This document shows, in pieces, positions 45,119 through 55,448 of a DNA stretch of 64,000 bases. The stretch lies in assembly GCF_024300645.1 (NCBI RefSeq), contig NZ_CP101291.1:372001-436000 (forward strand), written 5' to 3'. How positions within the stretch are numbered: position 1 is the stretch's first letter; every line of letters starts with the position of its first letter. This stretch comes from Alteromonas sp. LMIT006 (GTDB taxonomy: Bacteria; Pseudomonadota; Gammaproteobacteria; Enterobacterales; Alteromonadaceae). Below the pieces are notes generated by a model that made no database searches, had not been told where the DNA came from, and saw nothing but the letters and a program-made list of their open reading frames with translations. The position numbers and the translations under genes are program-made.

Positions 45119-45369
45119 TACGAATTCTCCACGTCATATTTTTTATCTAGATCATTCATTTTCTTGCCATACCAGAAGATAAGGGCTAAGAAGGTATAAA
45201 TTGAACCTTGTTGTGCAAACCAGAAACCTAACTTATAACCACCCAAACGGATTGCATTCAACGGTTCAACTAAAATTAAGCCAAAGCCGAAAGAAACTAC
45301 AAACCAAATGACCAAGCAGATCTTGATTACGCGAAGGTTCTCTTGCCAGTAAGTGCTTTGATTCTCCAC
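45118..45369 (-). CDS. DUF4212 small subunit of the sodium:solute symporter
   Basis: 83 residues from a GTG at 45369, which has GGGAG six bases ahead; the open frame reaches back to an ATG at 45411 without an SD. MENQSTYWQENLRVIKICLV and the FGLILVEPLNAIRLGGYKLG/FWFAQQGSIYTFLALIFWYG blocks are typical of DUF4212 (Na_symport_sm), with two membrane helices. It is always found next to the large symporter subunit and probably stabilises it. Confidence 0.92.
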   Translation of the reverse strand: MENQSTYWQENLRVIKICLVIWFVVSFGFGLILVEPLNAIRLGGYKLGFWFAQQGSIYTFLALIFWYGKKMNDLDKKYDVENS

Positions 45370-45787
45370 AGAGTTCTCCCAAATCGTCATCTGCGGCCAT
45401 AGTGACCACATCGACTATTAAGTTAAATTTGATGGACCTGATGTATAAGCTAAACATTTGTTCAACCATGAACATGACATCCATCGCCAGTTAAAAAGTT
45501 TATAGATTTGTTAATAATTTGATATAAAACCTTAGTCGCAAGCTTAAGGTTTGTTATCGAAAAGGAGGGAAATGTAATGAATTACATTAGCAGTAAAGTA
45601 ATCAAAGCCATACCGGAAAAGTTAATAACACATTGATTTATAATGAATTATTTCAAAGATCGCCTATTATACATCAATTTCCGCTATCTCATTCATGTTA
45701 AAAATGTTAACACTTAAGGCTTATATACATTTAATATTGCTCAATAAAAGAACAAAATAAAGTGAACATTTGTTAACAATCAATTTG
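45370..45787. other. AT-rich intergenic region between lacI-type gene and symporter operon
   Basis: About 420 bases, strongly AT-rich. It must hold the promoter of the minus-strand symporter operon. On the plus strand it carries a 19-codon frame with a near-perfect SD (listed separately). I see no LacI-type TGWAAGCGCTTNCA operator in it. Confidence 0.6.
45577..45636 (+). CDS. Candidate 19-residue small ORF with strong Shine-Dalgarno
   Basis: AAGGAGGG (45562-45569) is followed seven bases later by ATG and 19 codons, MNYISSKVIKAIPEKLITH, then TGA. The peptide is basic with a short amphipathic pattern. An overlapping ATG-TAA-TGA sits at 45572. No downstream plus-strand gene exists for it to act as leader, so it would be a free small protein, or part of a small RNA opposing the symporter promoter region. 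Confidence 0.35.
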   Translation: MNYISSKVIKAIPEKLITH

Positions 45788-46801
45788 TCATTGATGCAGG
45801 ATTGGCTCGCTTAGGGAATCTCTAACCACTATTTTGGTTGCAAACATATTGGTAATTTTTTTGCCGATACGTTGTTTATAAACCGTTTGCAATATCCAAT
45901 CAGCAGCCATTGACCCCATATCTGAAATAGGGTTTTCGACAGACGTTAATGATGGGTAGGTGTAACGTGCAAAAATCAAGTCATCAAATCCGATGACGGA
46001 TAATTGCTGTGGCATATCAATTCCTGCTCGACGCGCGGCAAATATCACCCCGGTAGCCATATCGTCATTACCGCAAACGATCGCAGTGCAAGGCTTATCT
46101 AATGCATGTAAGTACTGAAAACCCGCTTCACCTGAGGAATCATGATAATCCCCACAATATACATAATCGGGATTGAATTCGATGCCAGCCTCTTTGAGTG
46201 CACGTTGATGACCACGCAACCTCAAGCGCGCATCCTCTTTGTAGGTAGGGCCACTGATGTAACCAATTTGCTTGTGGCCTTTATCGATAGCCGACTTGGT
46301 AGCCAAATACCCACCCTGCTCATTATCAACGATAAAACAACGATCGGCAATTTGAGGTATCTGATGATTGATGACAGCAAATTGAACATTACGCTTGGAC
46401 AGTTCAATAAGATAGTCATCAGAAATGGAATCGATACACAGTATTAGTGCATCACAACGACAGCTGATCAGAAACTCAATGGCTTCTTTTTCTTTAGCTT
46501 CATCACTGTGACCGGCGGTTATAATAACATGCTTGCCAGCATCACGAAGGGTTGCCTCAACAGTGGCGAGCATGTTACTAAAAAAAGGACCATCCAACAC
46601 CGAGACCAACACCCCCACCCGATTTGATGTGGAGGAAGCTAGTGACTGCGCAATGGAATTAGGCCGATAACCAAGCTCCTGCATGGCCGCTTCGACACGG
46701 TCTTTGGTGCGCTGTGCAACTTTAGACTTGCCATTTATCACACGCGAAACGGTTGCAAGTGAAACCCCCGCACGTTCTGCAACTTGATAAATATTAGCCA
46801 C
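45788..46801 (-). CDS. LacI-family transcriptional regulator of the beta-glucan locus
   Basis: 337 residues. N-terminal LacI helix-turn-helix, MANIYQVAERAGVSLATVSR plus the hinge helix RPNSIAQSLAS, then a periplasmic-binding-protein-like sugar domain (IGFDDLIFARYTYPSLTSV near the C-terminus is typical). It lies 15 bases after the GH1 gene in one transcript. Its likely targets are the three TGWAAGCGCTTNCA sites at 48261, 60203 and 60251, in front of GH1-lacI/MFS-GH3 and GH16-receptor. The inducer is probably glucose or a beta-glucan oligosaccharide. Confidence 0.93.
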   Translation of the reverse strand: MANIYQVAERAGVSLATVSRVINGKSKVAQRTKDRVEAAMQELGYRPNSIAQSLASSTSNRVGVLVSVLDGPFFSNMLATVEATLRDAGKHVIITAGHSDEAKEKEAIEFLISCRCDALILCIDSISDDYLIELSKRNVQFAVINHQIPQIADRCFIVDNEQGGYLATKSAIDKGHKQIGYISGPTYKEDARLRLRGHQRALKEAGIEFNPDYVYCGDYHDSSGEAGFQYLHALDKPCTAIVCGNDDMATGVIFAARRAGIDMPQQLSVIGFDDLIFARYTYPSLTSVENPISDMGSMAADWILQTVYKQRIGKKITNMFATKIVVRDSLSEPILHQ

Positions 46802-46816
46802 TACTACCTCAACAAC

Positions 46817-48160
46817 TTACTGCGATAAACCTCGTAAATATAACATATCACGATAAGCATTTGCGCTATTCTTTAGTATGCGTGCTTGGCTTTCATAATC
46901 GACGTACACAATACCAAACCGTTTACTGTAACCCAATGCCCATTCAAAATTGTCCATTAAACTCCAGGCAAAGTATCCACGAATATCCACTCCTGCCTCC
47001 ATGGCATCGGCTAGTGCATTAAGATGGGTTTGAAAATAATCAATACGCTGGTCATCTATTACCTGCCCATCTTCTAAGCGGTCGGCCATTGCCGCGCCAT
47101 TTTCGGTAATATAAATTGGCGGCAGTGAATATCGTTGATGCAGCCCAACCAACAGATCCGTAAACGCATATGGGGTAATTTCCCACCCCATCTCTGTTTG
47201 CGGGTAATCATTGCGCTCAACTTCCTCAAACCATCCATTCTCGGTCGCCTTGAAAACCGCGCGGGTGTAATAATTTAAACCTAAGAAATCAATTTTTTCG
47301 CTTATTATGTCCATGTCACCTGACGCAATTTCAGGTTTAATTTCATCGGGTAGACGATTCATTAAAGCCGGGTATTGTGCCGTTAGAACCGGCTCTATGT
47401 ACCAATTAAATAAATAATCACTCGCTATTTGTGCCGCCTTTTGATCAGCTGGCGAATCGCTATCGGGATAGCTCGGATGTATATTTAATACGATCCCAGC
47501 AGGCACTGTTGGAGCATATTCCCGAATTTTTTGCATGGCTAAACCATGTGCCAAAAGTAAATGATGGTTTGCTTGACGTCCGGCTTTTTGGTTTTTGTGT
47601 CCTGGTGCATGGATACCCACTTCATAGCCTAGATAACCTGAACAAAACGGCTCATTTAATGTAATATACGCATCCGCTTTATCGCCCAAGCGCTGAACCA
47701 CATTGGCAACGTAATCGGCAAAAGCATATGCCGTATCACGAGACAACCAACCTCCTTCATTTTCTAAATGTTGGGGTAAGTCCCAATGATACAAGGTGAT
47801 AAATGCTTGCTTACCATGTTGGTTTAACAGATTAAGAATATTTTCATAGAAATCGATACCGATTTCATTAAGGGTGCCATCGACATTGATCACTCGAGGC
47901 CAAGCAATCGAAAAACGGTATGCATCAACGCCCAACTCGATGAGCATCAACACATCTTTTTCCCACAAGGTATAATGATCACACGCAACATCACCGTTGC
48001 TACCATCAGATATCGTGCCTTGCAACTCGCAAAAAGTATCCCAGATACAATCTAGCCGAAGCTCTCTTGCGCCTTCAATTTGAAAGCTCGAAGTCGCAAC
48101 ACCAAATATAAAGTCGTTCCCTTGTGCTTGAATTGCTTGGGGCAGTACCAATTTTTTCAT
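46817..48160 (-). CDS. GH1 beta-glucosidase
   Basis: 447 residues without a signal peptide, thus cytoplasmic. Family 1 features: FIFGVATSSFQIEGA near the start, acid/base Glu in ITLNEPFCSGYLGY (about 167), nucleophile Glu in IYITENGAAM (about 352), and WSLMDNFEWALGYSKRFGIV at the sugar-binding end. It splits beta-linked glucose disaccharides or oligosaccharides that reach the cytoplasm. Divergent from the MFS sugar carrier, with a shared operator between them; lacI follows in the same operon. Confidence 0.95.
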   Translation of the reverse strand: MKKLVLPQAIQAQGNDFIFGVATSSFQIEGARELRLDCIWDTFCELQGTISDGSNGDVACDHYTLWEKDVLMLIELGVDAYRFSIAWPRVINVDGTLNEIGIDFYENILNLLNQHGKQAFITLYHWDLPQHLENEGGWLSRDTAYAFADYVANVVQRLGDKADAYITLNEPFCSGYLGYEVGIHAPGHKNQKAGRQANHHLLLAHGLAMQKIREYAPTVPAGIVLNIHPSYPDSDSPADQKAAQIASDYLFNWYIEPVLTAQYPALMNRLPDEIKPEIASGDMDIISEKIDFLGLNYYTRAVFKATENGWFEEVERNDYPQTEMGWEITPYAFTDLLVGLHQRYSLPPIYITENGAAMADRLEDGQVIDDQRIDYFQTHLNALADAMEAGVDIRGYFAWSLMDNFEWALGYSKRFGIVYVDYESQARILKNSANAYRDMLYLRGLSQ

Positions 48161-48260
48161 TTCGTTTACAATCTTGCTAGTGGATGGGTGCTGTTTTTGT
48201 TATTTATTGCACACATTCATTGAATTTATTTTTAGTTCGTGTAACACTTTGCAGATGCTA

Positions 48261-48274
48261 TGAAAGCGCTTACA
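48261..48274. promoter_or_regulatory. LacI-type operator between GH1 and the sugar carrier
   Basis: TGAAAGCGCTTACA, a 14-bp near-palindrome centred on CG, in the divergent promoter region of GH1-lacI (minus) and MFS-GH3 (plus). The same motif appears twice ahead of the GH16 gene. It is a standard LacI-family operator form. Confidence 0.85.
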
Positions 48275-48325
48275 TTTGTTAATGTAATGTTTACAACGAA
48301 AAAAATCAAGTCTTAGGAGATAAAT

Positions 48326-49570
48326 ATGGCATCTTCAGCGCCAGATGCGTCGGTTACAGCAAGTAGCGGCAATCAAACTTATCGATTCGCATTAATTGCG
48401 TTAACGTCACTATTTTTTATGTGGGGATTCATTACCTGTCTGAATGATATATTGATCCCGGCTCTGAAAGGAGCATTTGAATTGAATTTCACTCAGGCTA
48501 TGCTGATTCAATTTTGTTTCTTTAGTGCTTATTTTTTAGTCTCTTTACCCGCAGGTAAGCTCGTCGGCAAAATCGGCTATCAAAAAGGCATCGTCGTTGG
48601 TCTTTCTGTGGCATGTTTAGGGTGTGTATTGTTCTATCCTGCAGCGGCAATGAGTGTCTATGGTATCTTCTTATTCGCTCTGTTCGTATTGGCCTCAGGG
48701 ATCACCATCTTGCAAGTCTCTGCAAACCCGTATGTAACCGTGTTAGGTCCATCAGAAACGGCATCTTCCCGTTTAACTTTAACGCAAGCATTTAACTCAT
48801 TTGGTACCACTATCGCGCCTTTCTTTGGTGCGTTTTTAATTTTTGGTGCTGGTGGTGAGCATACTGTCACCGATGCCGCTGCGGTCAAACTACCTTATCT
48901 CATCCTTGCTGCTGCTTTGCTTGTTCTTGCGATCATTTTTGCTGTACTCAAACTACCAAAAATCTCAGCTGCTGAAGGAAGTGACTCATCTAATTTAACC
49001 GGTTCTGCCTGGCAATATCGTCACTTGGTATTTGGGGCGATCTGTATCTTCTTATACGTGGGTGCGGAAGTAGCGATTGGGTCATTCCTTGTTAACTACA
49101 TGGCGCAACCAGAGATCGCAGGATTTGATGAAGCAACCGCAGCTAAATACATTGCTTACTATTGGGGTGGCGCAATGGTCGGTCGTTTTATCGGTGCAGC
49201 AGTGATGCAGTATGTTGCGGCAGGTAAAGTCCTCGCATTTAATGCGTGTATGGCTATTTTATTAATTATTGTTTCTGTAAACAGTACCGGTATGGTGGCC
49301 GTTTGGGCGATTTTAGGTGTGGGGTTATTTAACTCAATCATGTTCCCAACTATTTTTTCATTGGCCTTACAAGGCTTAGGTAAACATACAGCACAAGGTT
49401 CTGGCATCTTATGTCTTGCCATTGTGGGTGGCGCAATTGTGCCATTAATGCAGGGGTTCTTAGCAGATACATTTAGCCTACAAATTTCTTTTGTTCTGCC
49501 AATGTTGTGCTATGGGTTCATTGTGTATTACGGCTTTAAAGGTCACAAGCCAGTTGGACAAGAGGGATAA
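48326..49570 (+). CDS. MFS sugar transporter (glucose/galactose FucP-GluP family)
   Basis: 414 residues, 12 membrane helices. [40 protein letters not shown] and [20 protein letters not shown] are hallmarks of the FHS (FucP/GluP) branch of sugar:proton or sugar:sodium symporters. GGTVP-type glucose carriers share these motifs. It overlooks the shared LacI operator and leads into the GH3 gene. Expected role: importing glucose released in the periplasm. Confidence 0.93.
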   Translation: MASSAPDASVTASSGNQTYRFALIALTSLFFMWGFITCLNDILIPALKGAFELNFTQAMLIQFCFFSAYFLVSLPAGKLVGKIGYQKGIVVGLSVACLGCVLFYPAAAMSVYGIFLFALFVLASGITILQVSANPYVTVLGPSETASSRLTLTQAFNSFGTTIAPFFGAFLIFGAGGEHTVTDAAAVKLPYLILAAALLVLAIIFAVLKLPKISAAEGSDSSNLTGSAWQYRHLVFGAICIFLYVGAEVAIGSFLVNYMAQPEIAGFDEATAAKYIAYYWGGAMVGRFIGAAVMQYVAAGKVLAFNACMAILLIIVSVNSTGMVAVWAILGVGLFNSIMFPTIFSLALQGLGKHTAQGSGILCLAIVGGAIVPLMQGFLADTFSLQISFVLPMLCYGFIVYYGFKGHKPVGQEG

Positions 49571-49574
49571 AAAA

Positions 49575-52121
49575 ATGCAATTCAAACACTCATTAATTGC
49601 TATGGCTATGGCGGGTGTATTAAGCGGTTGTGGGACAGCCCAACCGGAAAAAGAGAGTATGACTGAAATGAAAGATTCCACTTCCGGTGCTCATCCGGTA
49701 TGGCCAGTCCTTGATATTAGTGTCAAAAAAGATCCAAAAGTAGAAGCCAAAGTTGAGTCGATTCTGGCTACGATGACCGTTGAACAAAAACTAGCACAGA
49801 TGATTCAGCCAGAGATCCGAGATGTCACTGTTGAAGAAATGCGTCAATACGGTTTTGGCTCATTCTTAAATGGCGGTGGCTCCTACCCTAATGCTAATAA
49901 ACAAGCCACGGTACAAGAGTGGATTGATTTAGCTGAAGCTATGTATCAAGCATCCATTGACGATTCATTGGATGGCTCCACCATTCCAACCATGTGGGGT
50001 ACTGACGCAGTACATGGTCATAACAACGTGATTGGCGCAACATTATTCCCACATAATATCGGTTTAGGCGCTGCCAACGATCCTGAATTGATTGAACGCA
50101 TTGCCAAGGTCACTGCAACCGAAGTGTTAGTAACCGGCATTGATTGGATCTTCGCTCCAACGGTTGCTACCGTGCGCAATGATCGCTGGGGTCGTACATA
50201 CGAGGGTTACTCAGAACATCCAGATATCGTGCGTAGTTATTCAGAAGCCATTGTGAAAGGCTTGCAAGGTCACGCTGAGGACAACTTTATGGGCGAGGGT
50301 ACCGTCATCAGTACCGTCAAACATTTCGTCGGAGACGGTGGTACAACTGATGGCGTAGACCAAGGTAATACCGTTGTAGATGATGAGACGTTATTTAACA
50401 TCCATGCTCAGGGTTATGTAGGTGGTTTGACTGCTGGCTCACAGTCCGTAATGGCATCATTTAACCGCTGGAATGGCAAAAAAATCCACGGCGATCATTA
50501 CCTATTAACCGAAGTCCTCAAAGACCGCATGGGTTTTGATGGGTTTGTGGTCGGTGACTGGAATGGCCATGGTCAGGTCGCAGATTGCTCCAATGAAAGC
50601 TGTCCTCAAGCCATCAATGCCGGTTTAGATATCTTTATGGCACCAACCCAGTCGTGGAAAGCGCTTTGGACCAACACCCTGCAACAAATCAATGATGGCA
50701 TCATTCCGATGTCACGGGTCGATGATGCAGTACGTCGTATATTACGTGTCAAAGTTCGTGCAGGTTTGTTTGAAAAACCAAGTCCTGCCAATCGTCCGCT
50801 TTCTGGCAAAACGGAATTACTAGGCTCTGCTGAACATCGAGCGGTTGCACGAGAGGCAGTGCGCAAGTCATTGGTCATGCTGAAAAATAGCGATAATTTA
50901 TTGCCTTTATCGCCCAAACAAAACATTTTAGTCGCGGGCGATGGTGCGCATAATATCGGTAAACAATCTGGTGGCTGGACCATAACATGGCAAGGTACCA
51001 ACAACGAAAACAGTGATTTCCCTGGTGGTTCATCGATTTTTGATGGCATTGAACGCCAAGTCACTGCTGCTGGTGGACAAGCGACTCTTAGCGTCGATGG
51101 TAGTTTTACTGATAAACCCGACGTGGCCATTGTAGTCTTTGGTGAGGAACCTTATGCAGAAGGTGTGGGGGATATTGCAAATTTAGAATATTCACCTAAT
51201 GACAAAAAAGATTTAGCCCTACTGAAGTCGTTTAAAGACCAAGGCATTCCAACGATTGCATTATTTATAACGGGTCGTCCATTGTGGGTCAATAGCGAAT
51301 TAAACGCATCAGATGCGTTCGTTGCAGTATGGCTCCCTGGCTCAGAAGGTGAAGGGATCGCCGATGTGATTTTGCGAGACGCTGATAACAACGTGCAACA
51401 TGATTTTGTTGGGAAATTATCCTTCTCTTGGCCAAAAGATCCAAATCAAATTGTCAATGTAGGTGATGCGAATTATGACCCATTATTTGCATATGGCTTT
51501 GGCCTAACGTATCAAGACACTGATACCCTTGGCGATAAGCTGCCTGAAACGATTACCACCCAACAGCAAGCAACTGATTTGGTTTTCTATAATCGTTCCA
51601 CACAGGCGCCTTGGACCAAGACCTTGGTATCGGCATTTGATACCGCCCCGATTACCGCTAGCACGCAGTCAATTGGTGTGGTCAGTTATCGTACCCAAGA
51701 CCGTGAAGTACAAGAAGATTCGTTTTCTTTGAGTACACAAGGTGGTGCTTATGCTGGAGTTCGTTTTGCGGGTAACGGCACTGCTCAGGACTATTCGTCG
51801 GCGTTTGCTACCGATAAGATGTTGAGCATGTTAGTCAATGTTACGACTGCGCCGAACGCACCTCTCATGTTGGGCATCAACTGCGGTGCTGTGAGTGATT
51901 GTGGAACCGTAGTGGATATCGCTCCCATATTATCAAAACTTCCGCAAAGTTCATGGCAACGTATTAATGTCTCGGCGCAATGCTGGTCTGATTTAGGTGT
52001 TAACTACGGTAAATTATCGGAAGGATTAAGTATGATCACTGCCGGTGAAATGCAAGTGAGCTTCTCTGATATTGGATTTGTCGATTCCGTAGAGGGTGAG
52101 TTAACTATTAGCTGTAAATAA
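49575..52121 (+). CDS. GH3 family exo-beta-glucosidase lipoprotein
   Basis: 848 residues from the ATG at 49575 (AGAGGG ahead); the frame is open further upstream but the signal peptide fixes this start. Lipobox MAGVLSGC gives a lipid-anchored periplasmic or outer-membrane protein. The GH3 N-domain has IDWIFAPTVATVRNDRWGRT, VKHFVGDGGTTDG and the nucleophile Asp in GFDGFVVGDWNGHGQ (about residue 328); the C-domain has KSLVMLKNSDNLLPL. An extra C-terminal domain of about 180 residues resembles the ExoP-type galactose-binding-like module. It removes glucose from glucan oligomers. Confidence 0.94.
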   Translation: MQFKHSLIAMAMAGVLSGCGTAQPEKESMTEMKDSTSGAHPVWPVLDISVKKDPKVEAKVESILATMTVEQKLAQMIQPEIRDVTVEEMRQYGFGSFLNGGGSYPNANKQATVQEWIDLAEAMYQASIDDSLDGSTIPTMWGTDAVHGHNNVIGATLFPHNIGLGAANDPELIERIAKVTATEVLVTGIDWIFAPTVATVRNDRWGRTYEGYSEHPDIVRSYSEAIVKGLQGHAEDNFMGEGTVISTVKHFVGDGGTTDGVDQGNTVVDDETLFNIHAQGYVGGLTAGSQSVMASFNRWNGKKIHGDHYLLTEVLKDRMGFDGFVVGDWNGHGQVADCSNESCPQAINAGLDIFMAPTQSWKALWTNTLQQINDGIIPMSRVDDAVRRILRVKVRAGLFEKPSPANRPLSGKTELLGSAEHRAVAREAVRKSLVMLKNSDNLLPLSPKQNILVAGDGAHNIGKQSGGWTITWQGTNNENSDFPGGSSIFDGIERQVTAAGGQATLSVDGSFTDKPDVAIVVFGEEPYAEGVGDIANLEYSPNDKKDLALLKSFKDQGIPTIALFITGRPLWVNSELNASDAFVAVWLPGSEGEGIADVILRDADNNVQHDFVGKLSFSWPKDPNQIVNVGDANYDPLFAYGFGLTYQDTDTLGDKLPETITTQQQATDLVFYNRSTQAPWTKTLVSAFDTAPITASTQSIGVVSYRTQDREVQEDSFSLSTQGGAYAGVRFAGNGTAQDYSSAFATDKMLSMLVNVTTAPNAPLMLGINCGAVSDCGTVVDIAPILSKLPQSSWQRINVSAQCWSDLGVNYGKLSEGLSMITAGEMQVSFSDIGFVDSVEGELTISCK

Positions 52122-52158
52122 GCAGCAATATAACTATCAACACAAGTCCCCGTTAAAG

Positions 52159-52191
52159 AACGCATGGTCTCAATTGAGTCATGCGTTTTTT
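52159..52191 (+). terminator. Terminator after the GH3 gene
   Basis: AACGCATG (52159-52166) and CATGCGTT (52180-52187) enclose a second palindrome, CTCAATTGAG, and are followed by a T-run. Confidence 0.88.
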
Positions 52192-52383
52192 GTTGCATTC
52201 ATAACTATATGAAATACGTATAGCAGAATTAATCTCTTTCGATGAAACTAGTTATACTAAGATACATGCCTGAGGTGAAATGGATTGTTCCTGAACGGCC
52301 AGCTTACACAAGGAAGGAATTGCTTCATTGTGCACGGCATAAGAATTTCATTCGCAGATCAAAGAAAAATACCCGGCATACAC

Positions 52384-52417
52384 AAAAAAAAGCCCCTGCT
52401 TTGCAGCAAGGGCTTTT
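52384..52417 (-). terminator. Terminator after the TonB receptor gene
   Basis: AAAAGCCCCTGCT (52388-52400) and AGCAAGGGCTTTT (52405-52417) pair at 12 of 13 positions; the A-tract from 52384 reads as a T-run on the minus strand. Confidence 0.88.
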
Positions 52418-52434
52418 CATAATGCCATTTAATA

Positions 52435-55425
52435 CTATAGGTTGTTGATACGAACACCCACTGCATATCGAGGACCGTATTGACCTGCAAACAAGAACTG
52501 CTCTTCAAAACGACCGAAGTGCTGTTCTGTCTCATTCGTCAAGTTAATCCCTTCAGCAAATACAGTAATGTTTTCTGTAACATCATAGTTAATGCTGATA
52601 TCCCATTGACCATACTCTTTTGCGAATTGAGGCGGAACATCCAAAGTACCTTGAGATTGACCTTGACCAATCAGATACTCCTCACGCCAAGCATAGGTTA
52701 AACGAACCGATAAAACATCGTCTTCATAGAACGCAGTAAAGTTTGCTGAATCACTTAATCCAGGCAGTACTTTTTGAGCTGCTAGAATATAAGGATTATA
52801 CTTCACATCTCCGTCAACAAAGGTCGCATTGGTTGAAATACCAAGACCTGTGTCGCCAAATACGTGTTGTACTGCAATTTCAACACCGTTGGTTTCACGT
52901 TCATCGACGTTCTCAGGTGAGCTTAAACGCCAAGTGATGAGGGGATCGGATGAAGGATCAGGCTCAATTGCTCCACTTGCGTTCGCAAATCCACCGGCAA
53001 CTAGCTCGTTAAAGATAGCTGTATCAGTCGCTTGTTCACCGCGGCCAGTAATCGCAGCCGCCGCATCGTTCCAACGTTGACCTAAATAGATATCATGTAA
53101 ACCATCGATTTGTACGTCTACTGTTGACGTCTCAATCCAATCATCTACTGATTTCCAGAAACCGCCAACCGCTACGTAACTAGCATCGTCGTAATAGTAT
53201 TCTAAAGTCAAATCAATATTGGTAGATTGGAACGGCAACAAGTTTGTGTTACCACGACCACCGGTGCGAGCACCGATTTTTGGGCTACCCGATAAAGATA
53301 AACCGCCTAATAATGAACCTAAAGGCGCTCGAGTAATGGTTTTACCAGCAGAGAAACGACCTACCAAGTCGTCGCTTAGATCCACTTTAATATCTAAATT
53401 AGGAAGTAATAAGTCATAACCACCAGCATTAGATACCTCTTGGATACCAGCAAAATCAGTAATCCACTCAGAGGGTGCAACCCAGTTCACTTGGCGAGCA
53501 ATGTTACTTTGTGATGGACTGATGACATCAGTCTCTTCATAACGCAAGCCAGCATTTAGGACAACGTAATAATCTGATACATCAAACTCCCATGTGGTAT
53601 TGATGTACGCACTGATTGTTTCTTCTTCCACAGATGATGTTGTGTTAGTTGTGTAGTACGGATCAATGACATACTCATTTTCACCCACAAACTCTGCAGT
53701 AATGTTTGCTAATTGACGAGCTAACGCTTCATCATAATCAAATGTCCAGTAATAGTTAGGACTCAATGAAGCACCACCGCCTGCGAATTGATCAAGCAAA
53801 CCAGAGGTTGAGTTGAGTGTAAACATGCTGTCTGGGAAAATTTGCGTATAGCTTGGTAAGAAACCTGGGCCACCGCGCAAACCTGACCAGCCACTTGTGC
53901 CCGTAAGAACCTGTTTAGTATAGCTTGCACCCGCTAAAATCTTAGTTAAAGCAGGGGCAAAATCATACTCAGGTAAATACTCAAAACGCAGCTGAGCTTG
54001 TTCAATTTCAGACTCACCAGGTGAGTGAAGGAACTGACTGAAGTTAGAATCAATTTCTGAAGCCAATAATTGATTCGTACCGTTATTCCACATCACATTG
54101 AATTGTGGAATATCACCAGTTAAGTATGAATACTCTTTATAGTCTAGCGCTGCAGAGCCAAGGATAATCTGGCCTGAACTACGCAAACCTGGGTCAGCAC
54201 CATTATCAATGGTAATATATGAATCGTGGTAATCAAACTCAATGTTCAGTGCATCGGATGCCGCAAAATCAACATTGAAACCGAACGATCGCATCTCAAA
54301 CTCTGTAGTATCACGAGTGGCCGTAAAGGACCCATCGTCTCCAGAGATATTGGCGTATAGAGCCGTACCGTTTTCATCAAGCTGATATGAGTTGATGTTA
54401 GAACCGAAGTTATTCCATATACCCCAACCAATAGAGTTGCGACCTGTGGTGACTTTACTGATGGTGTAATCAGAGGTTAATACAAGGTCATCGGTTGCGG
54501 CAAATTGGAACGTAAATTGAGAGTTTTCGCGATTACGCGAGATATTCTCAATCCCGTAGTTCATATCCTTCGGAAAGAAGTGGGCAGCAGTAGGCTGCAA
54601 CACACCATCCAGATCCGGTGCCATGAAATTCTTAACCAGTTCGCCATTTGCATCAACAGGACGTGCATCAATCGCGTCATTACCGTCTAGGTTAGGTAAT
54701 GACTGATTAGCTTGCCAGCCTTGAATACCCGCTGTTTGTTTTTGAAAATCACGACGCGCACTGGAAAAGGTTGCCGCAAAACCAATGCGATCATCGGCAA
54801 ATGTCTGACTCCATAGCGCAGCAATTTCAGGGATATAATCATCACCTTCCACATTTGAACTGTCATGGTTCATTTTGGCGGTTACCGAATACTGTAATCC
54901 AGGTTGTGACAGCGGTTTCGCTGTCACAATATTAACTGTAGCACCCAGACCACCCGAAGGTAAATCTGCGCGTGCCGTCTTATAAAGCTCAAGTGCACTG
55001 ACACCTTCAGACGCTAAGTTCTCAAAGTTGAACGAACGCGAAAAGCCCGTCGTTGGCATTTGGCGACCATTCAATGTCACAAGGTTAAAATCAGGACCAA
55101 AACCACGTACTGTGATCTGGCTACCTTCACCGTTGGCTCGGCTAACGGATACACCTGTAATACGTTGCAGTGATTCAGCTAAGTTCGTATCGGGGAATTT
55201 ACCCATTTCTTCAGCCACAATCGCGTCAACAACGCCCTGATTGTCACGCTTGATGTCAGCAGAGCGAATCAAGCTTCCCTTGATGCCTTTTACTGAAATG
55301 ACTTCAACGTTGTCATCGCTACTTGCATCTTCTTGCGCCACAACTGGTAGCGCGAGAGACGCGCCCATCAACATTGCAATTGATGCGGCGAGTTTAGTTT
55401 GTGTAAATGTATTATTTTTCATCAT
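52435..55425 (-). CDS. TonB-dependent receptor (oligosaccharide uptake, TonB-Xanth-Caul type)
   Basis: 996 residues. Signal peptide (MMKNNTFTQTKLAASIAMLM...LPVVAQ), a TonB-box-like VEVISVKG, then a plug with GSLIRSADIKRDNQGVVDAI, EEMGKFPDTNLAESLQRITG and ITVRGFGPDFNLVTLNGRQM. These are characteristic of the large carbohydrate-uptake subfamily common in Alteromonadales and Xanthomonadales. The barrel ends YGPRYAVGVRINNL. It lies 23 bases after the GH16 gene in the same operon, so its cargo is probably beta-1,3-glucan oligosaccharides released by that enzyme. Confidence 0.94.
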   Translation of the reverse strand: MMKNNTFTQTKLAASIAMLMGASLALPVVAQEDASSDDNVEVISVKGIKGSLIRSADIKRDNQGVVDAIVAEEMGKFPDTNLAESLQRITGVSVSRANGEGSQITVRGFGPDFNLVTLNGRQMPTTGFSRSFNFENLASEGVSALELYKTARADLPSGGLGATVNIVTAKPLSQPGLQYSVTAKMNHDSSNVEGDDYIPEIAALWSQTFADDRIGFAATFSSARRDFQKQTAGIQGWQANQSLPNLDGNDAIDARPVDANGELVKNFMAPDLDGVLQPTAAHFFPKDMNYGIENISRNRENSQFTFQFAATDDLVLTSDYTISKVTTGRNSIGWGIWNNFGSNINSYQLDENGTALYANISGDDGSFTATRDTTEFEMRSFGFNVDFAASDALNIEFDYHDSYITIDNGADPGLRSSGQIILGSAALDYKEYSYLTGDIPQFNVMWNNGTNQLLASEIDSNFSQFLHSPGESEIEQAQLRFEYLPEYDFAPALTKILAGASYTKQVLTGTSGWSGLRGGPGFLPSYTQIFPDSMFTLNSTSGLLDQFAGGGASLSPNYYWTFDYDEALARQLANITAEFVGENEYVIDPYYTTNTTSSVEEETISAYINTTWEFDVSDYYVVLNAGLRYEETDVISPSQSNIARQVNWVAPSEWITDFAGIQEVSNAGGYDLLLPNLDIKVDLSDDLVGRFSAGKTITRAPLGSLLGGLSLSGSPKIGARTGGRGNTNLLPFQSTNIDLTLEYYYDDASYVAVGGFWKSVDDWIETSTVDVQIDGLHDIYLGQRWNDAAAAITGRGEQATDTAIFNELVAGGFANASGAIEPDPSSDPLITWRLSSPENVDERETNGVEIAVQHVFGDTGLGISTNATFVDGDVKYNPYILAAQKVLPGLSDSANFTAFYEDDVLSVRLTYAWREEYLIGQGQSQGTLDVPPQFAKEYGQWDISINYDVTENITVFAEGINLTNETEQHFGRFEEQFLFAGQYGPRYAVGVRINNL

Positions 55426-55448
55426 TTGTACTCTCTATGCTCCAGTCA

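Larger units (their letters stand above)
52122..52434. other. Intergenic region between convergent GH3 and TonB receptor genes
   Basis: Contains the two terminators listed here. Between them (about 52192-52380) is a plus-strand frame from 52242 coding MKLVILRYMPEVKWIVPERP and basic sequence that runs into the terminator. It has no SD and no family resemblance I recognise, so I do not call it a gene; a decayed gene fragment is possible. Confidence 0.5.

Noticed and set aside
52242-52448. 68-codon basic frame between the GH3 and receptor genes
   Set aside because: No SD, no recognisable family, and it runs through the receptor terminator into the receptor's 3' end.
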